Below, piece by piece: positions 26,198 to 36,692 of a stretch of DNA of 64,000 nt. Position 1 is the first letter of the stretch. Each line of letters begins with the position of its first letter. Origin of the DNA: Mesorhabditis belari (lineage: Eukaryota; Nematoda; Chromadorea; Rhabditida; Rhabditidae); the NCBI GenBank assembly GCA_958450365.1, contig CAUEEP010000517.1:1-64000 (forward strand). Direction: 5' to 3'. The notes below the pieces were generated by a model. It worked only from the letters and a program-made list of their open reading frames with translations, was not told the DNA's origin and searched no databases. Both the position numbers and the translations under genes were made by a program.

Positions 26198-27900
26198 ATG
26201 GATAGTGAGGAATATCGAGAACTGGTGAAGAAATATCCGTTCTACTCAATGTACAATCCTTGTAAGTTTTTGTCGTATTTTAAATTGCAAGGCAAGAAAG
26301 CTGCAGATGAAGGGATTGGACTTTTAACTGCTATAGATACTTTTTACTCGTTACCAGTGCAAAACAGTCTGATTACGTCTGAATTAGCTAGTCTTATAAG
26401 CTCGTCTTGAAGTGGAACATGAGACGAAATTTATATTCTATTCAGCTTGGGCTCCAACGATTTTCTCTGCTTGGATAAATTGCGAAAGTTTGAACTTGGG
26501 ACATATGCTGAACGCCGCGAGTTTTCGCGCGAGTGCCATGCAACGACAAAGTTATTACACGAATGACACTGCCGCGACTTTCGGGAAAGACGTCGATAGA
26601 AGTGAGTTTCTATTTGCAATTAGGAAAGGTGAATTGCCAAAATTGATCTTGTAAACGTGTTGGAAACAGGAAACTTTTCTTTCTAGTGACGCTCAACCAA
26701 CTAACTCCTCTGGGAACGTATTCAAGAAAAATCTTCATTGGTGGACTCCCGCGGAACGAATCAAACTATTGTATTTCAGCAGGTTGGAGCTTTATTCAGG
26801 AAAGCTAAAACGTTACCTTTTAGCTATGCTCACCGAAGCACTCAGCAAGTTTGGTCCAGTTGAGGTGGATTGGCCAAATCGGGAAGAAGATAACTTTGCA
26901 CCAAACAATGGCTTTGCTTTTGCGATCTTTGAAAAAGAAGAAAGCGTCCACAGACTGCTCGACAGCTGTCAACCTTCACCAAACGGAGAGATGATGCTTA
27001 TCAAAGCTGACTCAATCGAAAAAAAGGTTTTGTTTTCCTTTTTAAGATGAGTACAATTCGGATTTAGGTTCAAATTCGCCCATGGATTTGCAAGAAAAAG
27101 TTTTGGAACAATACCACAATTAGCAGCGAGAGTTTCACAAGCTTGGAACGCTTCACGACTTTTATTGGTGGAGTGCCTCGGATCGTAACTGCAGGTCAAA
27201 AACCATTGTAGCTTTTTAAAACTTTACGTTTTAGAACAATTGGCTAAAACATTGATGAACAAAATTGGAAATGTCGCCATTGTGGAAATTGAAACCGATC
27301 GGTTCACCAATTATCCTAAAGTAAGTTTGGTTCATCTGGTAGCTTCTAATCATCTCTTCAGGGTACCGCTCGAGTCGTTTTTGCGTCGCGTGAAGCTTAC
27401 GTTATTTCACTGGCTCGACGTCTGTTGACAATCGATGTGCCCGGCTCGAACAAGGAGATTGAAATTAAGCCATACCTCTCGGACGAATTCTACTGCGACA
27501 GATGTAGAACAAAGTCCGGAAGCAAATTCTGTGCTGAGCTTCCCTGTCTCAAGTAAGTTATTCTGAAGCGTTGATGGTACTTATAATATAAACAATCTGT
27601 AACGTTGACTTGGCTGTAAACTTTCGAACTTCCTAAAACGACTATTTTAGATACTTTTGCAATGACTGCTGGGATGAGTCTCATAAATTCAAGGACCATC
27701 AGCCAATGTTGTGCGGCAGCTTCTATCGTGGACTGGAGATGATAAAAGTCGTCAAGCCTCCCGAGGATCGTCCCCGTTTCACCGAGACCCAACTTTCGAG
27801 CAGTGGCTGTTCATCGGGTGGACATCGCGAGCGCACAACTACAACTACCGCTTCAGGGTCACTAATTGAAAATTCTTTTTCCGTTAAAATGAACTATTGA
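26198..27900 (+). CDS. Cytoplasmic polyadenylation element-binding protein (CPEB)
   Basis: Exons 26172-26261 (in-frame ATG 26198), 26446-26601, 26687-26782, 26824-27026, 27068-27194, 27235-27320, 27362-27552, 27651-27900; phases agree, TGA at the end. Domains: a short N-terminus, then RRM1 with RNP2 KIFIGGLP and a GFAFAIFE RNP1-like strand, RRM2 (RFTTFIGGVPR ... GTARVVFASREAYVISL), and the C-terminal CEBP zinc module YCDRCRTKSGSKFC..LPCLKYFCNDCW..H, with cysteines and a following His as in CPEBs, then CGSFYRG. CPEBs bind U-rich elements in mRNA 3'UTRs and control poly(A) length and translation in germline and neurons; nematodes have several (CPB/FOG-1). The exon at 26172 opens in phase with upstream sequence, so a further 5' exon may exist beyond the foldback, and the N-terminus here is short. 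I do not assign which paralogue it is. Confidence 0.9.
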
Positions 27901-28757
27901 ATTGAGTTGAACAATGCAGTACCACTTTAAGAAATTATGCAGATATAATAACGTTTTGCTTCTCGTTCTTAGTGTCTTGTTTAATTTAGTTATAGTTTTT
28001 AAGCCCCTTTATCCCTTTAATCGTTAATTTTTCGTTGTTGTTGCTTTGAAATTTTACTTCATTTTTTGGTTTAACAATAGAATAAAGATTTTTGTTGGTT
28101 CTTGCCAGTAAAAAGACTGTTCAGAGTTTCAAGTAGGATTTCTGGTTCGTTCAAAAGTTGAACTCGCTTCTATTAGACCTGCTGAAGGGGTCTGGAACTT
28201 TATCGATACCGTGTCCAAGACTTGTTAAGCTATCGGAAGCGATACCGAGTCCACTCATTCTTTCTTTATTTAGGTAGTGATGCAAAAATCGGTGCTCACA
28301 GTTTCATTTCGTCAAATCATAGTCAGCATCCCCCTTTCGAAAATTTGTCATCGCTTTTGTTGTCTTCAATCAAAGTCAAAAATATACCTGACTTCAAGCC
28401 TTGCCTAAGATTATTCCAAGCGGAAGAATCTTTATGGGTTTTGGATGGATAGGACTCTGTATCGATAAGGTTACCCTGTCCGACCGAATCCAGGACTCGT
28501 TAAGATCCATATCGGAATTCCGATAAGCAGTTCTAGCTTCTAGCCTATGGAATTTCAGTTTTAAAATTTAGAATCTGCGCTTTGGCCTTCGGAAAGACTC
28601 AGCGGTTTTTTTGTGGCGATCAAATCTTTTTTCCAATTTTCCCTTTTGCCCATTTCTTCTCTCACCTCTTTGTACACATTCTTTTCCCTTGCAAAAAATT
28701 ATATTGCGTAAGCATTTTTGGCAAATAATGTCAAATTATCAACTTTCTCATTTTCAG
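27901..28757. other. Intergenic spacer CPEB to RBR ligase
   Basis: GAATAAAG at about 28079-28086 may serve CPEB polyadenylation. The ligase ATG follows TTTTCAG directly (28751-28757), in both duplicate copies. That is the arrangement of a trans-splice acceptor or of a 5'UTR intron. Confidence 0.45.
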
Positions 28758-31044
28758 ATGGCAGAACAAAGTGTTGTCGTCGAAGAGCCTATGGTCGACG
28801 ATGATTTTGAAGTTCAGTTAATTTTAAAACATTTTAATAGCTATCTTTAGGGTGTCCTGGCAGAAATTACGGAGATGGAGCAAAACCACGAAAGGAACAA
28901 ACTTATTGGAATGGTGGGTTTAGTTTTGTGAATAAGTACAATCTTATAAGTCCAGCCTCATCATACCCGACTTGTTTAGAGAGAAGTCTTCCCGCAACTT
29001 TCGGAGGCGACGATTCGTGAACACTTGCATTTGGATGAAGAGCCACTTTTCCTTCGTTTAGACGAACTTGCTGTAAGTTTTATCGGTATCGGTAATGTTT
29101 AAGTATTAGAAATCGATAACGCCAAAAGTCGAGCCGGCAAAAGACAATAGCAAGGTCGCCCCAAAGCCATCTTATACAGCTGCTGAACAGTTAGTGATAA
29201 AGTGAAACTATTAAATTGTAACTTCAGAGTCATCAACCCAGAAGAGATTCAAAGAGAAATGCTGAAAGAAAAGCTATTGTCAAAATTGCGTGCTTTGGAG
29301 AAAAAGTTTGTACCAATATTTTTTGCTTAATATGTATATCGTATAATGTTTAGACAGCAGTCTGAAGAGGAAGTGCAACGTACGACAATAGAAGAGACGA
29401 AAATCAGCATGTTCCTACGTGATGCTTTTCCCACGGTTAATTCTTGGAGTGCTAAAATCTTTACATATTAATTTAGATCCGGCAATGTGCAATCAACGAG
29501 GTAATGCAGAAACGTGGTTTCTACCAATGCATCATCATTCTTCGACTCGTTGAAATGGGGTACACGGATGATTTGCGAAAACAGAAATGTAGGTTTTGAA
29601 AGATTTTAGATGCAAAATAAGTCGTTTTGTCTTATGTATATGTTAATGTTTAGTCATTCCCAATAAGCTTCAAATGGAATCCGAATCTAATGCGATGCGA
29701 ATGAAAGAGGCAAACGAAAAGCACAATATCCAGCTCCCACAGATGGCCATTGAGAAATGGACCAAGTACGAATCAATGATAAATGCTGTAAGTATTGGAA
29801 ATATTGCAAACCTTTCTCGCATATCAATTTTAGGATTTTTTAACCGCAGTTTTGGCTCTTACGCAATTTGAATGCCCGATTTGCCTTGTTACAAACGCTG
29901 ACAACGATGGTATTTTTTGCAGAAATTTCGACTCGAATGACAAGGAATATAGTAAGTTATTAATAAAGTTATGGAGCTAAATCTTGAATTTAAGCTGCAC
30001 ATCTTTTCTGCAAGGATTGCGTGAAACAACATGCGATGACTTCGGTGAACGAAATGACAATGGGCCCTGGTGGTTGTGGGGTGAAATGCCTTGAGAAATG
30101 CACAGGAGTTATTCTAACTTGTGAGGATTTTAAGTTTTTAAAATTTTACTGTTTTTAGCTCAAATTGAACCATTGCTTAACGCGGACGAGAGAGAGCTCT
30201 TTGATAAGCGAACCACAGAAGCCGCGCTTGCTGCCGTTGAGGACAAGGCATAGTTGGTTTTTACTGTGCATTTTCATAATAATTTAACGCTTACATAGAC
30301 TAATTGCATTTATTAAAGCGTTTATAGTATTCCGACAGCTTCATAAAAGAATGTCTTTCAGTTGTAAACGCTGTAATTATGCCGCAATCGTCGAAGAGCC
30401 AGAGAAACAGCCGCGATTTTTCTGCCTCAAATGCAACTACAAATATTGCCGGTACAATTTTAGACTTTAGATACAAGGATTTTCATCTTAGACTTTGTGG
30501 CAAGAACTACGATGAGAAGCATGAGGGTCGTGCGTGCGAGGATGTGATCACAGCTGTTGATGAGGCTCGAAAGCGAAAGTGGGTTGATTATACGTGCTGG
30601 ATCGAACTTATTGCAATTTGGCTACACACTGCGATTTTATGATTTAGGGAAGAAGAATTGACCGCGATTGTCATTCGCAGATGCCGTTGTGGGGTGGAAT
30701 TCACAAAAGTTGCGCTTTTTTAAACTCGATTGTAATCGAAAACTCTAGGACGGAGGTTGCCATATGATGACTTGCCGCAGTTGCGGCCAGACCCAATGCT
30801 ATGTTTGTCGTCAAATTGGAATCAATCACGATCATTTGCGGTTTGGTAAATTGTGTGTTTTTCAAATTTCATCCCTTTTTTTAGATATTGTGTACAGCTA
30901 AGTGACGCACAGATCTTGGAACGCGATGAACAGGAACGAATCAACGCTATTAATACCGGAAGGGGAGATGCTCTGATTAAAGGTTTTTTATTGGAGAAAT
31001 TTTGTGAACGGGCATTGAAATCCAAAGGCTCTAAAATGAAGTAG
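28758..31044 (+). CDS. RNF216/TRIAD3-like RBR E3 ubiquitin ligase, full copy
   Basis: Starts MAEQSVVVEEPMVDDDFE (28758-28811), 39-nt intron, then about a dozen short exons to TAG at 31044. N-terminal helical region (VFPQLSEATIREHL, ISMFLRDAFP, QCIIILRLVEMGYTDD). RING1: FECPICLVTNADNDGIFC..HLFCKDCVKQH..GVKCL. IBR/BRcat: YCKRCNYAAIVEEPEKQPRF then FCLKCNYKYCRLCG..H.GRACED. RING2: RRCRCGVEFTKDGGCHMMTC, RSCGQTQCYVCR..HDHLR; the Cys of GGCHMMTC aligns with the catalytic cysteine that carries ubiquitin in RBR ligases. This order and spacing match RNF216 (TRIAD3), a cytosolic ligase. The BRcat domain is two residues shorter than in copy 2 (6-nt deletion). The tail ends ALKSKGSKMK. An apparent TAG at 30252 lies beyond a CATA/gttggt donor and is spliced out. 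Confidence 0.85.
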
Positions 31045-31502
31045 AAGATAGTAACCATTTTTATCTTTAGATCAGGTCGACAGGTTGCGCTAGCGCTGAA
31101 GACTAAGGCTTTTTACATCGAATTAACAATCACGGGCTTATGTAAATACGGTCACATTTGTTTTTGCAAAAAGGGTTTTGTATTTATTATTTTTATCGAT
31201 GCTTATTTAGATTTCATTTATATTTTCACAGAGATTGAATAAAGTTTTGCATTTTTTCAAAGATTTACATGAGAACGAATTGTTCGAGGTTTCCAGAAAC
31301 CCATCATTTTTGCATCAATAAGCACGGGGTGAGTCGTTTCTTTGTTACTTTTTTTTGTTAATTCCAACTTTTAGTAATTCTCTTAAGAGAGGCTATTTCA
31401 TTGGATCCATCACGACCGAGGTGTATTTGTTGGGAGTTCAATTGTTGAGCGTTGGCTTTACTTGCTTTAATATGGTGTTACCAACTTATTATCTTTTTTT
31501 AG
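31045..31502. other. Spacer between ligase and SH2 remnant
   Basis: Contains AATAAAG (31240-31246), a plausible polyadenylation signal. An open stretch at about 31378-31475 does not link in phase to the SH2 exons. The same sequence follows copy 2. Confidence 0.4.
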
Positions 31503-32020
31503 GATGCCCTTCGCGAAGCCAGTAAATAGATGGTCGTTTTTATCACCAGAGCAAGGATTACGAGTCGACAGTGGAAGTGAGTTTTGTCTCTTTAACGGCT
31601 AATTGAAAGCCCAATCAAATTACTATTAGTTCGAGCTTTGTAACAGTTTTTAGCTAAAACTATTGATATGCTCTTCTTTCAGTTAACACCTTTAACTCTT
31701 ACTGTTTTAGGTTGAATTGCCCTTGAAGATCGTCTTCCGTGGTCGCCGCAAATTCCACGTGCTCAAGAAACGGAAAGTCGACGGGGATTTGGTGAGGTTT
31801 TAATTGGATTAGTAAACTTAGCCCATGTTTTAAGAATCTATGGCATATCGACAACGCTGAACTTGGACCGTGGTGGGTTTTGTTATAATTTTATGCATTT
31901 TATTCGAACTTAAATTCTTCAACGTTTTTGCTCAGGTTCTCAAGACTGGAAAGCCTCATCGAGTTCTACACGGGGAACCAAAGTCACCTCAACTCGATCG
32001 AAACAGAGCGACAGCAGTAA
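31503..32020 (+). pseudogene. SH2-domain C-terminal remnant, copy 1 (premature stop)
   Basis: Exons 31503-31576, 31711-31791, 31835-31872 and 31936-32020 keep phase: DGRFYHQSKDYESTVE, VELPLKIVFRGRRKFHVLKK, NLWHIDNAELGPW, then FSRLESLIEFYTGN and a short tail with TAA. The pattern (hydrophobic strand, a His on the central strand, F..L..LIEFY) is the second half of an SH2 phosphotyrosine-binding domain. The first exon has an in-frame TAA just before DGRFYHQ, and no N-terminal half with FLVRES is found upstream. Exons between 31250 and 31480 do not join in phase. Call: truncated pseudogene. Confidence 0.6.
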
Positions 32021-32559
32021 AAAGTTTTATTATACCCAAATTTGTGTTCTTTTAAAAGATTATGTATTGTATAAATTTATGATTTACTTTTGAGTTGTAG
32101 GATTTTTGAAAATGAAGTGATTTATATAAATACTTTATTTAGAAAGAAATAAAGTGCGAAAACGACATGAGAAATGTACCAGATAAAAGATCATAAAGCC
32201 ACTTAAAATGCAACGAAGTAGCCCTTTTAAAATCAGACACAGTGGGGATCAAACGCAACTAGTCTGTAAGGGCATTCCAAACTTTAATCTCACGACTTAC
32301 AAAAAAGCTCTAGAGGATTTAGAGAAAGCAGATTCGAAATGCAAGGTAAAAGAGCCACGCCTAGTCGCCAAAAGTCTCGAGTTTAGCCGAAAAATTTTTT
32401 TAAAAAGAGGGTTTTGATGTTTTCCTTTTACAATTTTAAAGCACTCAACCAAATGATAAGACGGCGCTGGTTTCAAGGCGAAGGTTCCAAGTAAGAAAAG
32501 TTTCAATCTATGTTTATGCCTGACGGATGAGTAGTTAGCAAAATCAGTTTTGAATAGTG

Positions 32560-34757
32560 CTATTCGAGTGCAAATAGATCTAAGAATTTTGCCCGCACAA
32601 AAGGACGCTTCTTACATATTTTTCGATGTTTGTAGAGAAATTTAGAGGAGGTGATATGTAGACTCCTAAATCTCGCGAAGAGATTGGACTTTATTGCGAC
32701 ATCACCAATTTTAAGGGGGACTTTTATTTTACCTTTACTAAAATGAATAGATTTTGAGTGAGAAAGTTTTAAACCCCAAATATTGGACCAAATTTCAACT
32801 GTGCTCAGATCTTTTTGGATTTTATGAAAGGAGCTACCCAGATTTTTATTTATATCATTTAATGGAGTCTCAAAAATTAGCTTAACATCGTCGGCATAGA
32901 GCCTTATCTTGGAGAAAGGTCGGGCTAGATTTAGATTAGGTAAATCGTTGATGTAAATCGTAAAAAGTAGAGGTCCTAAAATGCTTCCTTGGGCCACTCC
33001 GCTAGTACAGGCATAGGAATCAGACATGCAATTATTTACCGAGACTTTAAAAGAGCGATTTGTGAGCCAGAAGGTGATACATTTTATAACATTCGGACAA
33101 ATTTTATACTTCTTAAGCTTATGAATCAGAAAGGAGTGAGGGACAGTATCAAAGGCTTTTAGCAGTCGAGAAAAATAGCATCAAGTTGCATTTTGTGTTT
33201 ATTCTCTATAACCCGGACAAAATCTCTATAAGATAAAAGCAATTGGTCAACTGTGGATTTGTTTTCCAAAAAGCCGAATTGTTGTTCGGATCAAAGATTG
33301 TTCATGTTTAGATGACTGTTTATTTTATTATGAGGGATAATTTCGAAAAGTTTGGATAGGGGTGAGGTCAAGCTAATGGGTGCCGACCCATTAGCTTGAC
33401 CTTACCCCTGTCCAAGCTTGACCTCACCCCATCCAAACAAACAAAACAAAAGTTTGAGAAATGATTTTTAGGGGAAGATTTTGATAATGGTATAACGAAA
33501 GATTCTTTCCATTTAAGAGGGATTTCTCCATCGATCAAAATTCTGTTAAACATTTTGCAAATGTGATAACCTAGAATTCTGGAAAGGCCCTTAACGAAAA
33601 ACGGGGATATACCATCAGGGCTAACACTCCTTTTAGGTTTTAGTTTCCTAAAGGCGTTTTCAATGTCTAAGAGTGTTACGTGGAAGCTTGGTTGGTCTGG
33701 GAAACTTTTAGTAATAACTAGATTTGGTGGGTTTACGGCCAATGGGACATTTACAAAGGTTGAATGAAAGAATTGAGCAAAAAGATCACAAATTTCATTT
33801 GGTTCAGTTATAAGTTCATTTAGTTTATTTGGGTTTTTATGTTCAAAAGCTTTGGGCAAGCTTTTATGTTCTTTAGACTTGGAATTTATATAACTGAAAA
33901 AATGCTTAGAATTTTGTGATCTAATGGCGCGTCTTTCAATATTTTGCTCAAATTTCTTGCAAAAACGGGGTAGTTTTACTTGGGCATTTCTTACTGAAGG
34001 GTCTTCTAAAGGATTCCCCAAAAGAAGATGAGTTTAGGAAACAGTTTAGCCTAAGTTTAGCCCTAGCAATGTGTGAAGGACATCTATTGAAATTATGAGG
34101 ACAACTTTGCTCAATAGATTTTAAGAAGAGACTTGTGAAAATGTCATAATCCGTGTTCAGATTATTGGTGCCATTATTGGTGTCATAAAAAGATGTAGAA
34201 TTTAGTATTGGACAAAAAGCTAACGCCGCCTTATCGAGATTTGCACAAAAATGAAAACACCTGGGCTTCTTGTTGATAGGGGTGGGCTGGCTGATCAAAA
34301 TTTTGAAAACGATTGAAAATATGTAAACCGTTAAGAATCATATAGCCATGGACAAAAGTCTTGGCGGCTCCTGGGTGGCAACTTTCAAACGCAAATTTAT
34401 GAACCTTCCCGTGAGGCTATAAAAAAGTTGTCACAAGTATTTTTGAGCATTTTTACTCTACTTTTAGCTATGACCAAGCATTAAAATAGAAAGTTTATTT
34501 TAAACAACAAAAATGAGCGTAAACGACAAAAAGGTCACAAAAACAATGGACTTTAAATTTTGAATTAAAAGCAATACCCCACCACCACGACTCTTATAAG
34601 CACTATTACTATCACAACGAATAATTTGATAGCTATTAGAGGGATTTAATAAAGAGGAACAATGCGAATCATCTAACCAACTTTCAGTAATAGCTAATAT
34701 GGGGTAAATTTTGGTTCTGACAATAGCTTGAAAAGTGGATAAACGATCATGCGACAA
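32560..34757 (-). pseudogene. Endonuclease / reverse transcriptase of non-LTR element (broken)
   Basis: Endonuclease part: ILAITESWLDDSHCSSLL, SYQIIRCDSNS, RGGGVLLLI, the later half of the domain being lost. RT part: AFRKLKPKRSVSPDGISP (RT motif 1-2), FVKGLSRILGYHI..FNRIL..IPLKWKESFVIPL, then after a break SGVAQGSILGPLLFTIYIND and RLYADDVKLIF (catalytic YADD). These are the order and motifs of CR1/Jockey-clade ORF2. Stops and frameshifts separate the pieces at about 33030-33370 and 34300-34500, so no active enzyme is encoded. Confidence 0.88.
33360..33406. repeat. Hairpin inside the retrotransposon RT region
   Basis: GGTCAAGCTAATGGGT (33366-33381), GCCG loop, exact complement 33386-33401, with partial pairing beyond. 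A third related stretch AGCTTGACCTCACCCC follows. It breaks the RT frame and looks like a small inverted duplication. Confidence 0.85.
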
Positions 34758-35085
34758 AGAAACGATACTATGGGCATTACTATAGAAAATTTCTAAAGCA
34801 CGAGAGGGTTGTCTTACTTTATTGGAGAATTGTGGGCCAAAGTAGGGGACATATCGTGATTAGCATCAATTCCTCGCGTCTTGACCGGTTGAGAAGGCGA
34901 TTCTTGATTCGATGACGTTCTGGTCTCCGTGATCACAATATTACCTGGGGTTCCGTTCCTATTAAGAATTTTTCGTTTGACGATCCTTGTTCAATTGATC
35001 CTTGTGTATTTGCTTGACTTTTCTTGGGTCGGCCTCTTTGTCGCTTTGGGGCTCCTTGATTTGGCACCACAATTGAAGAAGTTGA

Positions 35086-35703
35086 TTACATCAAGTTTTC
35101 ACCAATATCTCCCCATCCTTCCTGAGCCGAATACATTTCTGTTGGATTCATCATTTCCCTGTTTGCAACCGTCGAGGAGCGCGTGAATCTTGTTGGATCA
35201 GAACGTCTAATTTGCATTTTTCTACACCTCGGTGGCAGAAAAGTCCCGGGAAAATGATTAACGCTCTTCAGGAGATTTGATGTAGCATGAGCTGACGAGA
35301 AAGTCAATTCTAGCGGGCGAGGCTGATCGAATGAGAAAACACCCATCCGGAAGCAATCAAGGATCGTCGCATCAAGCCCATAACTGATCAAAATCGTTTC
35401 TGCTATGTAACGATCCAAAGCTCCTCTGAATTCCGACGTCACTAACGGATGAATCGTCACTTCTGGTATGCCTTCAAGCACCAGCATATGATCCAACTTC
35501 ATTTCGCGAGCTAGTCTAATATCGCGATTGAAGGTAGGCGGCCATCTAGCGGGAGGATGGAAAGGATGTGCGACGTTCAAAATCATCACTGGGTTGACAT
35601 GCAGTAGGCTCGGTATCATCTTTGAGAGGGATAGAGCGGCGCAACTTCTTGGGACTCTTCGGATCGGTAGATGTAGAAGTAGAGTTGCAGTGTCTCGCAA
35701 CAA
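35086..35703 (-). pseudogene. ORF1-like protein of the non-LTR element
   Basis: A 205-codon open frame. Its middle, ILDCFRMGVFSFDQPRPLEL, TFSSAHATSNLLKSV and RKMQIRRSDPTRFTRSS, resembles the RNA-chaperone domain of LINE ORF1 proteins (RxG....RPxxVxF..., then xxDRTxxxR). The N-terminus is arbitrary. It overlaps the element's 5' end, with no zinc knuckle visible. Confidence 0.6.
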
Positions 35704-36100
35704 TCTCTCAAACTTGGGTAATTAAATTAATATTTTTTGGAACAAATATTATTTTTATTAAATAAGTAGGTGGAATCTGAGTGGGTCTACGTCACATATT
35801 TGGCAAACAACAGAAAGATCAATTGTCGACGTTGCATGACTTGTATCGCATGACTGAAAGGAAAAATGGAGTGGAATTTTTTTTTACTTCGTTTTTTCGG
35901 TCTAGTTGCTAAAAGTGGCAATGAATAATCAAGTTTAGAATGCACTTTTAATGTCACCGTCAAGTCAACCTAAAATTGGATATTTAACCTTGCTGAATTT
36001 TGACTGGAAAATGTAAGGCTAATTTTTTTTGATTATATTGGTTCAATTTGAAAGAGTTGAAAGTTTAATGGTACAGTAGGTCGTAGCATTATCTGTTATT

Positions 36101-36692
36101 TCCGTTTCGTTTCCGCAATTGAAATAATCGCTTAAGACGTAAAAAAAATTCGTAAAATTTTTCTTTATGATTTTTTAATTGAAATTTTTTTTACATTTCA
36201 CGGATATTTGTTCAATACATTTTATTAACAATTTATTGTATCGCTAATAGAAACAGCATTTTTCACGAACTTTTAGAAAAATTTGAGACCCAAAGAGCCC
36301 AGAACTCGAATGGCTCGGTTTAGAGAGAAGTCTTCCCGCAACTTTCGGAGGCGACGATTCGTGAACACTTGCCACTTTTGAAGGATGAAGAGCCACTTTT
36401 CCTTCGTTTAGACGAACTTGCTGTAAACCTTGCTAAAAAATAACTGAAAACTACGATACAAACGATTTCTACCACCTGCTGAATTTGATAACGAATAAAT
36501 GATCCGTATATCCATACGAAGACTCACAGTGGTTTTTTTGTGGCGATCAAATCTTTTTTTCCAATTTTCCCTTTTGCCCATTTCTTCTCCCGCCTCTTTG
36601 TACACATTCTTTTCCCTTGCAAAAAATTATATGGCGTAGTCAATGTAATTTTTTGGCAAGTAATGTCAATTTATCAAATTTCTCATTTTCAG
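36101..36692. other. Junction between duplicate copies
   Basis: AT-rich spacer. It includes a stray copy of the ligase exon 'REVFPQLSEATIREH' at 36320-36428 with a short internal insertion (CACTTTTGAAG), then the start of copy 2 at about 36527. Confidence 0.6.
36320..36428 (+). pseudogene. Stray copy of one RBR-ligase exon
   Basis: Matches the exon at about 28979-29072 (AGAGAAGTCTTCCCGCAAC..GACGAACTTGCTGTAA) but carries an 11-nt insertion that shifts the frame. It marks a third, mostly lost duplication unit or a duplication breakpoint. Confidence 0.75.

Larger units (their letters stand above)
32124..35738 (-). mobile_element. CR1/Jockey-like non-LTR retrotransposon, degenerate
   Basis: The boundaries are exact because copy 2 of the duplication has the empty site (GTGATTT joined to GGAACAAATATT near 39644). 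On the minus strand, 5' to 3', it carries an ORF1-like frame (35086-35703), an apurinic endonuclease fragment (34500-34757), the linker and early reverse transcriptase (33368-34300), and RT motifs around YADD (32560-33027). Several frame breaks and a hairpin at 33360-33406 disrupt it. The insertion postdates the segmental duplication, or copy 2 was made from an empty allele. Confidence 0.9.

Noticed and set aside
30241..30255. Premature stop in the RBR ligase (GCATAG)
   Set aside because: A CATA/gttggt donor just before it restores phase with the next exon (YCKRCNYAAIV), and copy 2 uses the equivalent donor.
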